Shown: in pieces, positions 7,941 to 16,456 of the stretch
Position numbering within the stretch: position 1 is the stretch's first letter
Layout of the letters: the number at the start of each line of letters is the position of its first letter
Assembly (NCBI GenBank): GCA_903875575.1
Contig: CAIQWJ010000078.1
Span: 1 to 64,000 of the forward strand
Direction of reading: 5' to 3'
DNA: 64,000 nucleotides
Origin: an uncultured Acidobacteriia bacterium
Lineage (GTDB): Bacteria; Acidobacteriota; Terriglobia; Bryobacterales; Bryobacteraceae
Position numbers and translations under genes: made by a program
The notes under the pieces: generated by a model
Database searches by the model: none
What the model saw: only the letters and a program-made list of their open reading frames with translations
Told to the model about the DNA's origin: nothing

Positions 7941-10900
7941 AGGCTGAGAAGGACGCCGGCCGGAGTTTGTGTCCCGCCAACTGAAGCCAGCAGAACCTGA
8001 TCACCCGCGCTCACTGCGGGGACGACGATGTTGAGCTGGTAGACCCCGGTACTGGTCATACCGGCGAAAAGGACCTGCGCCGCTGTGCCGCCGATCGTGA
8101 CAGAGACGGGGTTTGTGGTGGCGGCCGCGCCAGACCAGGCTTTGCCTGCCGGGATGGCGGGCGTGGTGGGGCCGAAGCCAACTCCGTATAGTTCGAGGAT
8201 TTCACCGGCGCGAACAGGGCGCGTACTGAAGCTGAACTTTCCTGAAGGACCCTCCAGATCATACTTGCCGGAAGCGTAGGCACCGGTGCCAGCCGGAGTC
8301 AGGATCACTCCCGCCGCATAGCTGCTGCCGGGAAGCAGACTGAATGAGGGGCCATAGGCTGCGAGCGTCACGGTGGAACTGGTGTTGCCTGTGGCTGTGG
8401 TCACGACCACAGGGACTGTTCCGGTATTCGTATCGTTGGGTGCCTGGAGGTTGATTTGGGTGGGGCTGACGGACCACAGATAGGCGGCTTTGCCATCGAT
8501 AGTCACGCTGGTGCCCGCGAGTGTGGTGGGGAAGTTACCCGTCCACGTGGCCGTGCTGGTAGCGAGACCCGTGCCGTAAATGGAGATCCAGGAGCCTGGC
8601 TGGATGACAGGAGTGGAACTATATAGCGGGACGACGCCGCCGGTCGTCACAGTAGGCTGAGCGGCGGTCAGTGTGAGTTTCACGACCGGAGAAGATACGC
8701 TACCGGAAGCCACGGTGATGGAGGCCGTGCCGGCGACAGCGGCGGTATTGGCCGGTACGGCAGCGGTCAGTTGGGTGGCGCTGACATAAGTAGTGGGCAG
8801 CGGCGTCCCATTCCATTGAACGGTTGCGCCGGAAACGAACCCAGTCCCGTTGACAGTCAGGGTAAAGGCGGCTCCGCTGGCGGAAACTGTCGCGGGACTG
8901 AGCGTGGCAATGGCGGGCGGCGGATTGACGGGGAAAGTGATCGACGCGGAACTGACGCCCGCAAAACTCACGGTAATACCGACGTTGCCCGCAGCGGCAA
9001 ACTGGCTGGCGGTGATGGCGGCGGTGAGTTGCGTGGCGCTGACAAACTTCGTGGTCAGCGGTGTCCCGTTCCATTGGACAGTGGCACCCGAAATGAAGCC
9101 GCTACCATTCACCGTAAGGGTGAAGGCGGCGCCGCCAACGGCAGCGGAGGCGGGGCTGAGGCCAGAAATTGCAGGCGGGCCGTTAATAGCGAGTGTGGCA
9201 CCGGCAGAAGATACGCCCGCGAGAGATACCTGAATGGCAGCCGTACCGACGGTGGTAATCAGGCCTGTGGGGACGGCGGCGCTAACCTGCGTCGCCGTCA
9301 CGAAGGTGGTGGGGAGAGGGGAACCGTTCCACTGGACAACTGCACCCTGCGCAAATCCTGTCCCGGTTACACCCAGAGTGAAGGCTGGCATGCCGGCGAT
9401 GACGGAGGCCGGACTCAGGGACGTAATCGCGGGGGGAGCATTGATGGTGAAGGTTACGGTTGATGTAGTGGTGCCTGCGGAGTTCACCGCCACGGTGGCG
9501 GTGCCAGCCATTGCCACCAGACTGGCCGGAATATAGGCGCTCAGCTGGGTGGCGCTGATGAAGCTCGTGGAGAGCGCGGAGCCGTTCCACTGGACAATCG
9601 CGTTCTGGGCGAAGTTCGTCCCGTTCACCGTCATGCTCAAAGCAGGGCCGGTCGCGATGGCGGAAGCCGGACTCAGCGTTGTCAGCGTGGGGGGCTGGGG
9701 CGTGAGGGTGAAGTTCGCCGTGCCCGAAATATTTCCGCCCGAGACGACTGCGACCGGCACTGTGCCAGCTCCGTTGATCAGACTGGCAGGGACAGAAGCG
9801 GTTAACTGCGTGGCACTGACGACCTTCGTAACCAGAGACGTACTGTTCCACTGCACGACCGCGCCCGTGAGGAAACCAGTACCGTTGACCGTCAGGGTGA
9901 ACGCCGCACTATACGCGGTGGCCGAGGACGGATTCAACGAGGTGATGGCCGGTGGCGGCAGCGGATTGACCGAAAAGGTCACAGGCGAAGAGACGCCTCC
10001 GGGAGATACGACGGTGATGGCGGGGTTGCCCGCCGCAGCAATCAGCGCCGCAGTTACCGCGGCGGTGACCTGAGTGGCATTCACCACCGTCGTCACAAGG
10101 CGCGAACCATCCCACTGCACCACGGAACCCGGAAGGAAATTCGTCCCGTTCACGGTCAAAGTGAAGGCCGCACCTGTCGCGACAGCCGATGCGGGACTCA
10201 AACTCAAGATGGCCGGAACCGGCAGCGGATCGACAGTGAAATTTGCGGCTATGGAGGTATTGCCGCCGGAAAGCACGGTGACCACAACCGTAGTTGCGCT
10301 GGCAATCAAAGGTGCCGTCACAGAGGCAGTCAGTTGAGTGGCGTTGACGACTTTGGTTGTTAACGCGGCATTGTTCCAGCGCACGACCGCTCCGGCGATG
10401 AAGCCAGATCCGTTCACTGTCAAAGTGAAGGCCGCGCCTGCTGCGGTGATCGAGGACGGGTTCAGAGCGGAGATGGCAGGGGTTGGATTGGCCACCGTCA
10501 GAGAAACATTGATGGTGGCGGTGGCACCGGCGGAATCCTTCACGGTGACGGGAAACGGGAAAGTGCCAACCAGGGTGGGGGTTCCGCTCAGCAGGCCGCC
10601 GGCGCTGAGGGAGAGCCCTTTCGGGATGCCGGTGGCCGACCAGGTGTAGCCTCCGGCACCGCCGACAGCAGTGAAAGTGACACCCGGATAAATGACACCG
10701 ACGATCACGGATTGAAGGGACGTGGGGCCGATGATGCTGAGAGGAACGGGCACCATCTGGCGAATACGGTTGTCGGCAGTATCGGCGATGTAAACGTTAC
10801 CGGACGCATCGAGGGCAAGACCCTGAGGAGCGCCGAGTTCCGCATTGGTGGAAGGGCCGCCATCGCCGAGCGAAGCGCCTCCTCCGGCGATGGTGACGAT

Positions 10901-12814
10901 ATTGCCCCCGAAGATTTTTCGGACGACATTGTTTACCGTATCCGCGACATAGACGACGCCATTGGCACCCGCGGCGACTCCGGACGGAGCGTTGAGCTGC
11001 GCGGCGGTGGCAGCGGCACCATCGCCGGCGTAGCCGGGGTTACCGTTGCCAGCCACGGTTGAAATGGTGCTACCCGTGATCTTCCGAATGCGATTGTTGC
11101 CGGAATCCGCAATGTAGAGATTGCCGGAGGTATCGAGCGAAACTGCCATGGGGTTGTTGAGTTGAGCCGTGGCAGGGGAACCGCCGTCACCACCAAACCC
11201 AGGGTTGCCGTTACCGGCATAGGTGGCGATTGTGGTACCAGTGACTTTGCGAATACGGTTGTTGCCGGCATCGGCAATGTAGAGGTTGCCGGAGGAATCG
11301 ACGGCAACTCCGAGCGGCTGATTGAGCTGAGCGTTGGTGGCTGGGCCGTTGTCGCCCGCGAAGCCGGCGGTACCGTTGCCGGCAACCGTAGAGATGATGC
11401 CGGACGACGAGATTTTGCGGACCCGGTTGTTGGCCGAGTCCGCGATATAGAGGTTGCCGGAGGCGTCCGCCGCGACTGACGACGGCTGATTGAGTTGGGC
11501 CGCACTCGCAGATCCGGCGTCACCACTGAAACCGGCCGTGCCGGTGCCCGCCACGGTATTTATGACTCCGCTGGCCGAGATGCGCCGAATCCGATTGTTG
11601 GGGAGATCGGCAACATAGAGATTGGCTGACGAGTCGAGCGCGACGCTCCAGGGGAAATGAAGCTGGGCTGTCACGGCGGATCCTGTATCGCCGGAAAAGC
11701 CCGAGGTGCCGTTGCCCGCGACTGTGGTAATTACTCCGGCGGCAACCTGACGAATGCGGTTGTTACCGTAGTCGGCGATGTAGAGATTGCCGGAGATGTC
11801 GACAGCAATGAGAAACGGCCGATTCAACTGAGCGGAGACAGCCGGACCATTATCGCCGCTGAAGGCCTGAGTTCCCTTCCCTGCGACAGTGTTGATCACG
11901 CCGTTTGCAACTTTGCGGATGCGGTTGTTGTAGTAATCGGCGATGTAGATATTGCCAGCGGCATCCAGCGTAACGCCGGTGGGGGCGTTGAGTTGGGCAG
12001 CGGTAGCAGGGCCGCCGTCGCCTCCATAGCCTGGAACGCCGTTGCCCGCGATGGTGCCAATGACGCCGGCGGAGACCAGGCGGATGCGGCTGTTGCCGCA
12101 ATCGGCGATGTAGAGGTTGCCGGAGGCATCGATGGCAACGCCACGGGGGGCGTTGAGTTGGGCGCTTGTGGCGGGACCGTTGTCTCCACTGAAGCCCGCC
12201 GTCCCGTTGCCCGCAACCGTCGTGATGACGCCGCCTGAGACTTCGCGAACAACGTTGTTGCCCTGATCTGTAATGTAGAGATTATCGAGAGAATCGAAGG
12301 CCAGGCCGGAAGGGGAATTCAGCTGGGCGGCTGCGGCGGGGCCGTTATCGCCGCCGTAGCCTGCAACGCCAGTCCCGACCACCGTGGTGATGGTGCCGTT
12401 GGAGACCTTGCGGATCACATGGTCCGAGGATGACGAAATATAGAGATTACCGGCTGAATCGAGCGCGATGCCGTACGGGTTGTGGAGTTGAGCGGCTACC
12501 GCGGGACCGTTGTCACCGGTGTAGCCCTGAGTGCCGTTGCCTGCGACGAGAGTGATGACTCCGGAAACAGCACCGAGCCGAAGGACGGTGTTGCCATCGG
12601 CGAAGAAGAGGTTGCCTGCGGGATCGACCGCCATGGCAGTCTGCGGGCCGTAAAGACTGGCGGACGCACCAGGCAGATTGACCGGAAGCGCACCGCCGGC
12701 GATGGTGGAAATGTTCCAGGATTGGGCGTAGACAGGGGAGAACAGAACCAGGACTTTCACACAGAGTGCACAGAGGTTCCACAGAGAGCACAGAGAAAAC
12801 CCGTTACGCCGCAT
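7934..12814 (-). CDS. Giant secreted NHL-repeat/TIG-repeat protein with Solibacter-type C-terminal domain
   Basis: 1626-aa exported protein. Signal peptide 1-30 ends in PVYAQ. Twelve NHL-type repeats of about 54 aa follow, each of the form I-TVAGNG-GFSGDNGPA-AQLN-P-GVA-D-GNLYIAD-NRIRK, enough for two beta-propellers. Next come one putative Ig (He_PIG) domain, seven IPT/TIG-like repeats of about 86 aa (each PAI--LSPAS---GAAFTLTVNG--F--GA-VQWN), and a C-terminal domain matching the acidobacterial TIGR03437 type (IYGTGLA, WSVSPTQINLQAP). Function is unknown; an extracellular adhesion or binding role is inference. The start lies inside a ctctgtg-type DNA repeat but gives a good signal peptide. 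Confidence 0.9.
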   Translation of the reverse strand: MRRNGFSLCSLWNLCALCVKVLVLFSPVYAQSWNISTIAGGALPVNLPGASASLYGPQTAMAVDPAGNLFFADGNTVLRLGAVSGVITLVAGNGTQGYTGDNGPAVAAQLHNPYGIALDSAGNLYISSSSDHVIRKVSNGTITTVVGTGVAGYGGDNGPAAAAQLNSPSGLAFDSLDNLYITDQGNNVVREVSGGVITTVAGNGTAGFSGDNGPATSAQLNAPRGVAIDASGNLYIADCGNSRIRLVSAGVIGTIAGNGVPGYGGDGGPATAAQLNAPTGVTLDAAGNIYIADYYNNRIRKVANGVINTVAGKGTQAFSGDNGPAVSAQLNRPFLIAVDISGNLYIADYGNNRIRQVAAGVITTVAGNGTSGFSGDTGSAVTAQLHFPWSVALDSSANLYVADLPNNRIRRISASGVINTVAGTGTAGFSGDAGSASAAQLNQPSSVAADASGNLYIADSANNRVRKISSSGIISTVAGNGTAGFAGDNGPATNAQLNQPLGVAVDSSGNLYIADAGNNRIRKVTGTTIATYAGNGNPGFGGDGGSPATAQLNNPMAVSLDTSGNLYIADSGNNRIRKITGSTISTVAGNGNPGYAGDGAAATAAQLNAPSGVAAGANGVVYVADTVNNVVRKIFGGNIVTIAGGGASLGDGGPSTNAELGAPQGLALDASGNVYIADTADNRIRQMVPVPLSIIGPTSLQSVIVGVIYPGVTFTAVGGAGGYTWSATGIPKGLSLSAGGLLSGTPTLVGTFPFPVTVKDSAGATATINVSLTVANPTPAISALNPSSITAAGAAFTLTVNGSGFIAGAVVRWNNAALTTKVVNATQLTASVTAPLIASATTVVVTVLSGGNTSIAANFTVDPLPVPAILSLSPASAVATGAAFTLTVNGTNFLPGSVVQWDGSRLVTTVVNATQVTAAVTAALIAAAGNPAITVVSPGGVSSPVTFSVNPLPPPAITSLNPSSATAYSAAFTLTVNGTGFLTGAVVQWNSTSLVTKVVSATQLTASVPASLINGAGTVPVAVVSGGNISGTANFTLTPQPPTLTTLSPASAIATGPALSMTVNGTNFAQNAIVQWNGSALSTSFISATQLSAYIPASLVAMAGTATVAVNSAGTTTSTVTFTINAPPAITSLSPASVIAGMPAFTLGVTGTGFAQGAVVQWNGSPLPTTFVTATQVSAAVPTGLITTVGTAAIQVSLAGVSSAGATLAINGPPAISGLSPASAAVGGAAFTLTVNGSGFISGATVQWNGTPLTTKFVSATQLTAAITASQFAAAGNVGITVSFAGVSSASITFPVNPPPAIATLSPATVSASGAAFTLTVNGTGFVSGATVQWNGTPLPTTYVSATQLTAAVPANTAAVAGTASITVASGSVSSPVVKLTLTAAQPTVTTGGVVPLYSSTPVIQPGSWISIYGTGLATSTATWTGNFPTTLAGTSVTIDGKAAYLWSVSPTQINLQAPNDTNTGTVPVVVTTATGNTSSTVTLAAYGPSFSLLPGSSYAAGVILTPAGTGAYASGKYDLEGPSGKFSFSTRPVRAGEILELYGVGFGPTTPAIPAGKAWSGAAATTNPVSVTIGGTAAQVLFAGMTSTGVYQLNIVVPAVSAGDQVLLASVGGTQTPAGVLLSLQ
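8665..10490 (-). repeat. Seven tandem IPT/TIG-like coding repeats
   Basis: About 258-bp units in the giant repeat gene, each encoding one TIG-like beta-sandwich with the conserved strand AAFTLTVNG-GF and SATQL/VTA. Units differ at many third positions, so the array is not freshly amplified. Confidence 0.75.
10750..12710 (-). repeat. Twelve tandem NHL coding repeats
   Basis: Units of about 162-168 bp encoding NHL blades. Each carries D-SGNLYIAD--NNRIRK near its end. The run is regular from residue 36 to about 685 of the protein. Confidence 0.8.
12758..12797 (-). repeat. CTCTGTG-type low-complexity repeat inside the signal-peptide codons
   Basis: On the minus strand ctctgtg occurs four times in about 40 bp, separated by 1-5 nt. 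It encodes SLCSLWNLCALCVK in the signal peptide of the repeat protein. Similar strings are familiar as short dispersed elements in several environmental phyla, so the start region may derive from one. Confidence 0.55.
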
Positions 12815-12847
12815 CCTCGGTATGTTCGGCTGTTTTGAGTGAAAACT

Positions 12848-13003
12848 TTATTGGAGGTCTTTGCTCTTGCCCTGGTTGCAGGCCTGACAAAGGGTCTGGA
12901 GGTTGTCCAGACGATCAGAACCGCCGCGGAAGATGGGGATGATGTGGTCGGCTTCGAGGATGCCTCCCCTCGCTTTGCGTATCTGACAGGTGTACTGATC
13001 GCG
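12848..13003 (-). pseudogene. HNH endonuclease remnant
   Basis: Directly after the WYL regulator stop, the same frame continues as an HNH nuclease core: RDQYTCQIRK, then LEADHIIPIFRGGSD, NLQTLCQACN and K. The DH, N and C-x2-C-N of the HNH motif are intact, but the first zinc-binding Cys pair is incomplete and no start codon or N-terminus is left. It ends at TAA 12848. Only the upstream TGA separates it from the regulator. I read it as a decayed HNH gene whose 5' part was replaced by, or fused to, the regulator tail. Confidence 0.6.
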
Positions 13004-13984
13004 TCAGGTACGACAGGAAGGCCTTTCGGGGTGTCGCGATATGGATTGTTGGCAGCGGTTGGTCAGGCGTTTGATTTGGGTGGCGAGTTCCGGAGCGTCT
13101 TTGAGCTCGAAGTCGACGCCGAGGAACAGGATCTGCATGGCCAGGTTCTCCCAGGTTGCGGCCCCGATTTCGAGATAGCAGGTTTGCTTGTCCACTGGTT
13201 CCACAAGGCCTATACCGGGATATAGGCGTGGGGCTATGGCTTCGGCGGAGACGAGGAGTTTTACTTTTGCCCGGCAGATTGGGCTGGCCCAGGCTCCTTT
13301 TGCGACGTAGACTGCCAGATCGGCGGCGGGCGGCTCGCGCGGGAGGAAGCGGGCTCCGGCGGTTACTTTGGGCTGGATGCGATCAACGCGAAATGTGCGC
13401 CAGGCTTCCCGAGTGGTGTCCCAGGCTACCAGGTACCAGCGGCGGCCGGTGTTCACCAGGCGGTGTGGTTCCACAGAGCGGACGGTCGCAGTGCCGGTGC
13501 GGTCGTTGTAGCGGAAGCGCAGGGTTTGGAGGTCGCGGCAGGAGCCCGCGAGAGTGGTGAGCAGGCTGGCCGCGACCGAGGATTCCGTGCGAGCCGGCAT
13601 GACGATGGCGGATTGGAGGGCTGCCACGCGTCGGCCGAGCCGCGGCGGCATGATTTGTTCGATTTTGGCGAGGGCGGAGACGGAGGCTTCTTCGACGCCC
13701 TCGATGTTGCCGGTGGCGTTGGAGCGGAGGCCGAGAGCTACGGCGATGGCTTCGTCGTCATTGAGAAGGAGCGGGGGCATTGTGGAACCGGCTCCGAGTT
13801 GATAGCCGCCTTCCGCACCTGCGGCGGAGTGGACGGGATAGCCGAGAGAGCGAAGTTTATCGACGTCGCGACGGAGAGTGCGGGGGGTGATTTCGAGGCG
13901 GGCGGCAAGGTCCTGACCGGTCCAATAGCGGCGGCCCTGGAAGAGCGACAGCAGGCGGAGGAGGCGCGCGGAAGTTCCCAGCAT
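13004..13984 (-). CDS. HTH/WYL-domain transcriptional regulator (YafY-like)
   Basis: 326-aa DNA-binding regulator. The N-terminal winged HTH (MLGTSARLLRLLSLFQGR, LEITPRTLRRDVDKLRSLGYPV) is followed by a WYL domain with GRRWYLVAWD and a WCX-type C-terminal part. Such proteins usually sense a small ligand and control a neighbouring gene. Here the divergent DinB-like gene lies 61 nt away, so it is the likely target. The last residues (SISRHPERPSCRT) do not look like the usual family end and run straight into an HNH remnant after the stop. Confidence 0.88.
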   Translation of the reverse strand: MLGTSARLLRLLSLFQGRRYWTGQDLAARLEITPRTLRRDVDKLRSLGYPVHSAAGAEGGYQLGAGSTMPPLLLNDDEAIAVALGLRSNATGNIEGVEEASVSALAKIEQIMPPRLGRRVAALQSAIVMPARTESSVAASLLTTLAGSCRDLQTLRFRYNDRTGTATVRSVEPHRLVNTGRRWYLVAWDTTREAWRTFRVDRIQPKVTAGARFLPREPPAADLAVYVAKGAWASPICRAKVKLLVSAEAIAPRLYPGIGLVEPVDKQTCYLEIGAATWENLAMQILFLGVDFELKDAPELATQIKRLTNRCQQSISRHPERPSCRT

Positions 13985-14045
13985 GGCTTCAGTGTGACAT
14001 TATTTGAGGACTGAAGTTGTCCGCAATGACTGATACGCTCTCCAC

Positions 14046-14582
14046 ATGACTACCTGCAAGACAATCACACTCGATTTTGACGAAGAAATGAAGAATACGC
14101 GAAAGCTGCTGGAGCGCGTGCCGCTGGACGACGCGCATCGGGGTTACAGGCCACATGAGAAGTCGATGCCGCTCGATCGGCTGGCGACGCATGTGGCGGA
14201 ACTGCCGGGATGGATGAAGGTCGCGCTCGAACAGGAAGTGCTGGAGATGCAAGCGGGGTTTCAGCCGCGCATTGCGGGATCGACGGCGGAGTTGCTGGAG
14301 ATCTTCGATCAGGCGGCGGCATCGGGGCGCGCGGCGATTGACACGGTGAGCGATGAGGCCATGACGAAGAACTGGACTTTCCGGTTCGGGACGATGTTCG
14401 AGATGACTTCTCCGCGACCGAATGTGGTGCGGAGTTTCATCAATCATCTGGTGCATCATCGGGCGCAGTTGGGCGTTTACCTGCGACTGAATGAGATCGC
14501 AATTCCCGGGATGTACGGGCCGTCGGCGGACGACGGTAATTTCCGCTATCGGACCGAGGACAAGTCCGTCGCCAGCGAGTAG
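14046..14582 (+). CDS. DinB-like four-helix metal-binding protein
   Basis: 178-aa DinB-superfamily protein. His49 (LATHVAELP), His134 and His138 (NHLVHHRAQL) fit the three-His metal site of this fold. Family members include thiol-dependent transferases, and the substrate here cannot be read. No Shine-Dalgarno is present; a TACGCT hexamer ends exactly 6 nt before the ATG, fitting a leaderless start. It is divergent from the WYL regulator. Its 3' end overlaps the convergent M56 gene by 37 nt. Confidence 0.8.
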   Translation: MTTCKTITLDFDEEMKNTRKLLERVPLDDAHRGYRPHEKSMPLDRLATHVAELPGWMKVALEQEVLEMQAGFQPRIAGSTAELLEIFDQAAASGRAAIDTVSDEAMTKNWTFRFGTMFEMTSPRPNVVRSFINHLVHHRAQLGVYLRLNEIAIPGMYGPSADDGNFRYRTEDKSVASE

Positions 14583-16456
14583 GTGCCGTTCGCAGCTTTG
14601 TCGATAAAGCGGACGACTACGTTCTGGCCGACGCCGTCGATCCAGCGGTAACGCCAGTCTTCTTCGGCCGGGGCGCTGGCTGTGGCAGGATGTTTTTCCA
14701 GTTCGTCAGGCGGGCCGAACTGGATGTAGATGTGGCCGCGGTCGGTGCGCCAGCCGGGATAGGTTGGAGTGAAATGCTCGTTGGCGTAGGCAAGTCGGCG
14801 ATAGTGTTCCGTTTTATATTCGTTTTCGGGTGTGCCAGGAGTGGGATCGCGGCGGTCCCAGAACTGGATAGCGAACTGCCGCTGTTCCTCAAGCGTGGCT
14901 AGTGAGAGGAACGCTTTGCGTTCCTCCTGGGAAATGATATAGACAACTTCCTCATTCAGCCATACCAGCATGTTGGCATTGAATTCCAGTTGACGTGCGG
15001 CTAAATCTGCTTGCGGTGTATTGGGATAGAAGATCAAAAGGTCCCGATACTCGACCTCGGCCTGCGCCTTACCCTCTGCACCTCCCTGGCGGGACCAGCT
15101 GTCGGCAATTGCGAGCTTTGCCTTCGGCAGGTAGGAACTAGTGGCATAGGTATTGATCAGAGTGTTGAGCGTGAGCCGGGCTGCGAGGTACTGGCCGCGT
15201 TCGATGTTCGCGATGGCGCGTTCGTAGAGTACCTGATCGGGCTGCATTGATTGAGTGGGTTGGGACGTCGGTGCTGGTTGTGGAGCAGGTCTCGCCTGCG
15301 CGAGGAGAACGGGGTCGACTGCGGATGACTGCGGTTGGCTGGGAAGAATACGCCGGGCACCGGAAGCTGGTTGCGCGGCAGCCGGTGGGAGGGTCTGCGC
15401 CAAAAGAGCCAGAGTGCTGATTTCGGATGATTGCCGCACGTTCGGGAAGAATTGTCGGACGTCGGAATCGAACGGTAAGGCGGCCACGGCTGTTATTGCA
15501 GTCGCAATGAGAATGGCTGCCGTCACCGCGGGCATGGCCGTTGCGTAACGTCGTTCGGGGCGACCCAGGAGGCGATGAATTCGTTTGACGAGACTGCCGT
15601 CGGTGGCGGCAAGCGCTGTCGCGGGATTCGCGCGGCGGTTTTCGAGAGCGGTCAGGGCGGTGGCGAATTCGTGGGCGCCACCGGTGATAGAGATGACCGC
15701 GTCGTCACAGCAGTTCTCGCGTTCGGCGCGCATGACGCCGGAGATCCACCAGACTGCGGGGTGGTAGAAGAGGATGCCTTCGACGAAGACCTGGGCGAGA
15801 TTCACCAGGTAATCGTAACGGCGGATGTGGGCGAGTTCGTGGAGAAGGATGGCCTCGACTTGTCCGGCGGGGAGGCCTGCGAGAAGGCCTACGGGCAACA
15901 GGATGACGGGTCGGACGTAGCCGATGACGACCGGGACTTCCGCGAGGCAGGATTCGAGAAGGGCGACCGAGCGGTTCATGTGAAGTTTGGACTGGAGGTG
16001 GGTGAGGCGGTCGCGCCAGAGGTCGGGGACGGCGCAGACGCCGGTGCGGCGGAGGCGGCGGGCGGAGAGCCAACTGGCCAGGCCTTTGAGGTGGAAGAGG
16101 AGGACGCCGGCGAGCCAGAGTGGGACCAGCCAGGTGGGGTCGTCCGAGTCGTGGGGAGTCACGGTCGATGATGGAGCCGTGGTCGCAGGGGGTGCCACGG
16201 CAACGTGCGTGAACGCCGTCCGCGGCAGACGGACCGGCGAATCGGGCAACTCTCGATTCAGCGTCACGGCAAAGGAACAGAGGAGCAGGAGAATCGCGAA
16301 GCATGCCGCGCCATAGCGGGCGCGAGGACTTCGGATCAGAAAGAGCGTCACCGCGAGCACGGCCGCTATGGCTGTGCCTTCCCAGAGTGAGTGGACCAGA
16401 GTCCGCGCGATTGCGGCGGCAAGTGGCGTGGAGATCGAGGTTTGTAGAGCGTTCAT
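14546..16456 (-). CDS. M56 membrane metallopeptidase fused to BamD-like and GWxTD modules
   Basis: 636-aa fusion. Residues 1-320 are a BlaR1/MecR1-type M56 peptidase: helices at 25-65 and 107-125, zinc site HELAH at 206-210, ENCCDD near 247, and a final helix near 310. After a linker rich in Ala/Pro/Gln come TPR-like repeats resembling BamD (about 405-490). The end is a GWxTD domain (Gly568-Trp-Arg-Thr-Asp572, then FGPPDELEKHP) common in Acidobacteria and Bacteroidetes. The usual BlaR1 beta-lactam sensor is absent, so the external part senses or does something else. It overlaps its upstream paralogue by 4 nt (ATGA) and forms a blaI-M56-M56 operon. Confidence 0.85.
   Translation of the reverse strand: MNALQTSISTPLAAAIARTLVHSLWEGTAIAAVLAVTLFLIRSPRARYGAACFAILLLLCSFAVTLNRELPDSPVRLPRTAFTHVAVAPPATTAPSSTVTPHDSDDPTWLVPLWLAGVLLFHLKGLASWLSARRLRRTGVCAVPDLWRDRLTHLQSKLHMNRSVALLESCLAEVPVVIGYVRPVILLPVGLLAGLPAGQVEAILLHELAHIRRYDYLVNLAQVFVEGILFYHPAVWWISGVMRAERENCCDDAVISITGGAHEFATALTALENRRANPATALAATDGSLVKRIHRLLGRPERRYATAMPAVTAAILIATAITAVAALPFDSDVRQFFPNVRQSSEISTLALLAQTLPPAAAQPASGARRILPSQPQSSAVDPVLLAQARPAPQPAPTSQPTQSMQPDQVLYERAIANIERGQYLAARLTLNTLINTYATSSYLPKAKLAIADSWSRQGGAEGKAQAEVEYRDLLIFYPNTPQADLAARQLEFNANMLVWLNEEVVYIISQEERKAFLSLATLEEQRQFAIQFWDRRDPTPGTPENEYKTEHYRRLAYANEHFTPTYPGWRTDRGHIYIQFGPPDELEKHPATASAPAEEDWRYRWIDGVGQNVVVRFIDKAANGTYSLATDLSSVR
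15727..15844 (-). repeat. 118-bp segment identical to 17463-17580 (copy in downstream M56 gene)
   Basis: By base-by-base comparison this 118-bp stretch, which encodes the zinc-site region, is identical to the same part of the upstream paralogue with no synonymous change. Flanking parts differ. This fits recent duplication or gene conversion. Confidence 0.9.

Noticed and set aside
10750-12710. CRISPR-like regular repeat
   Set aside because: The periodicity of about 165 bp is in frame and encodes NHL blades; there are no short identical repeats with unique spacers.
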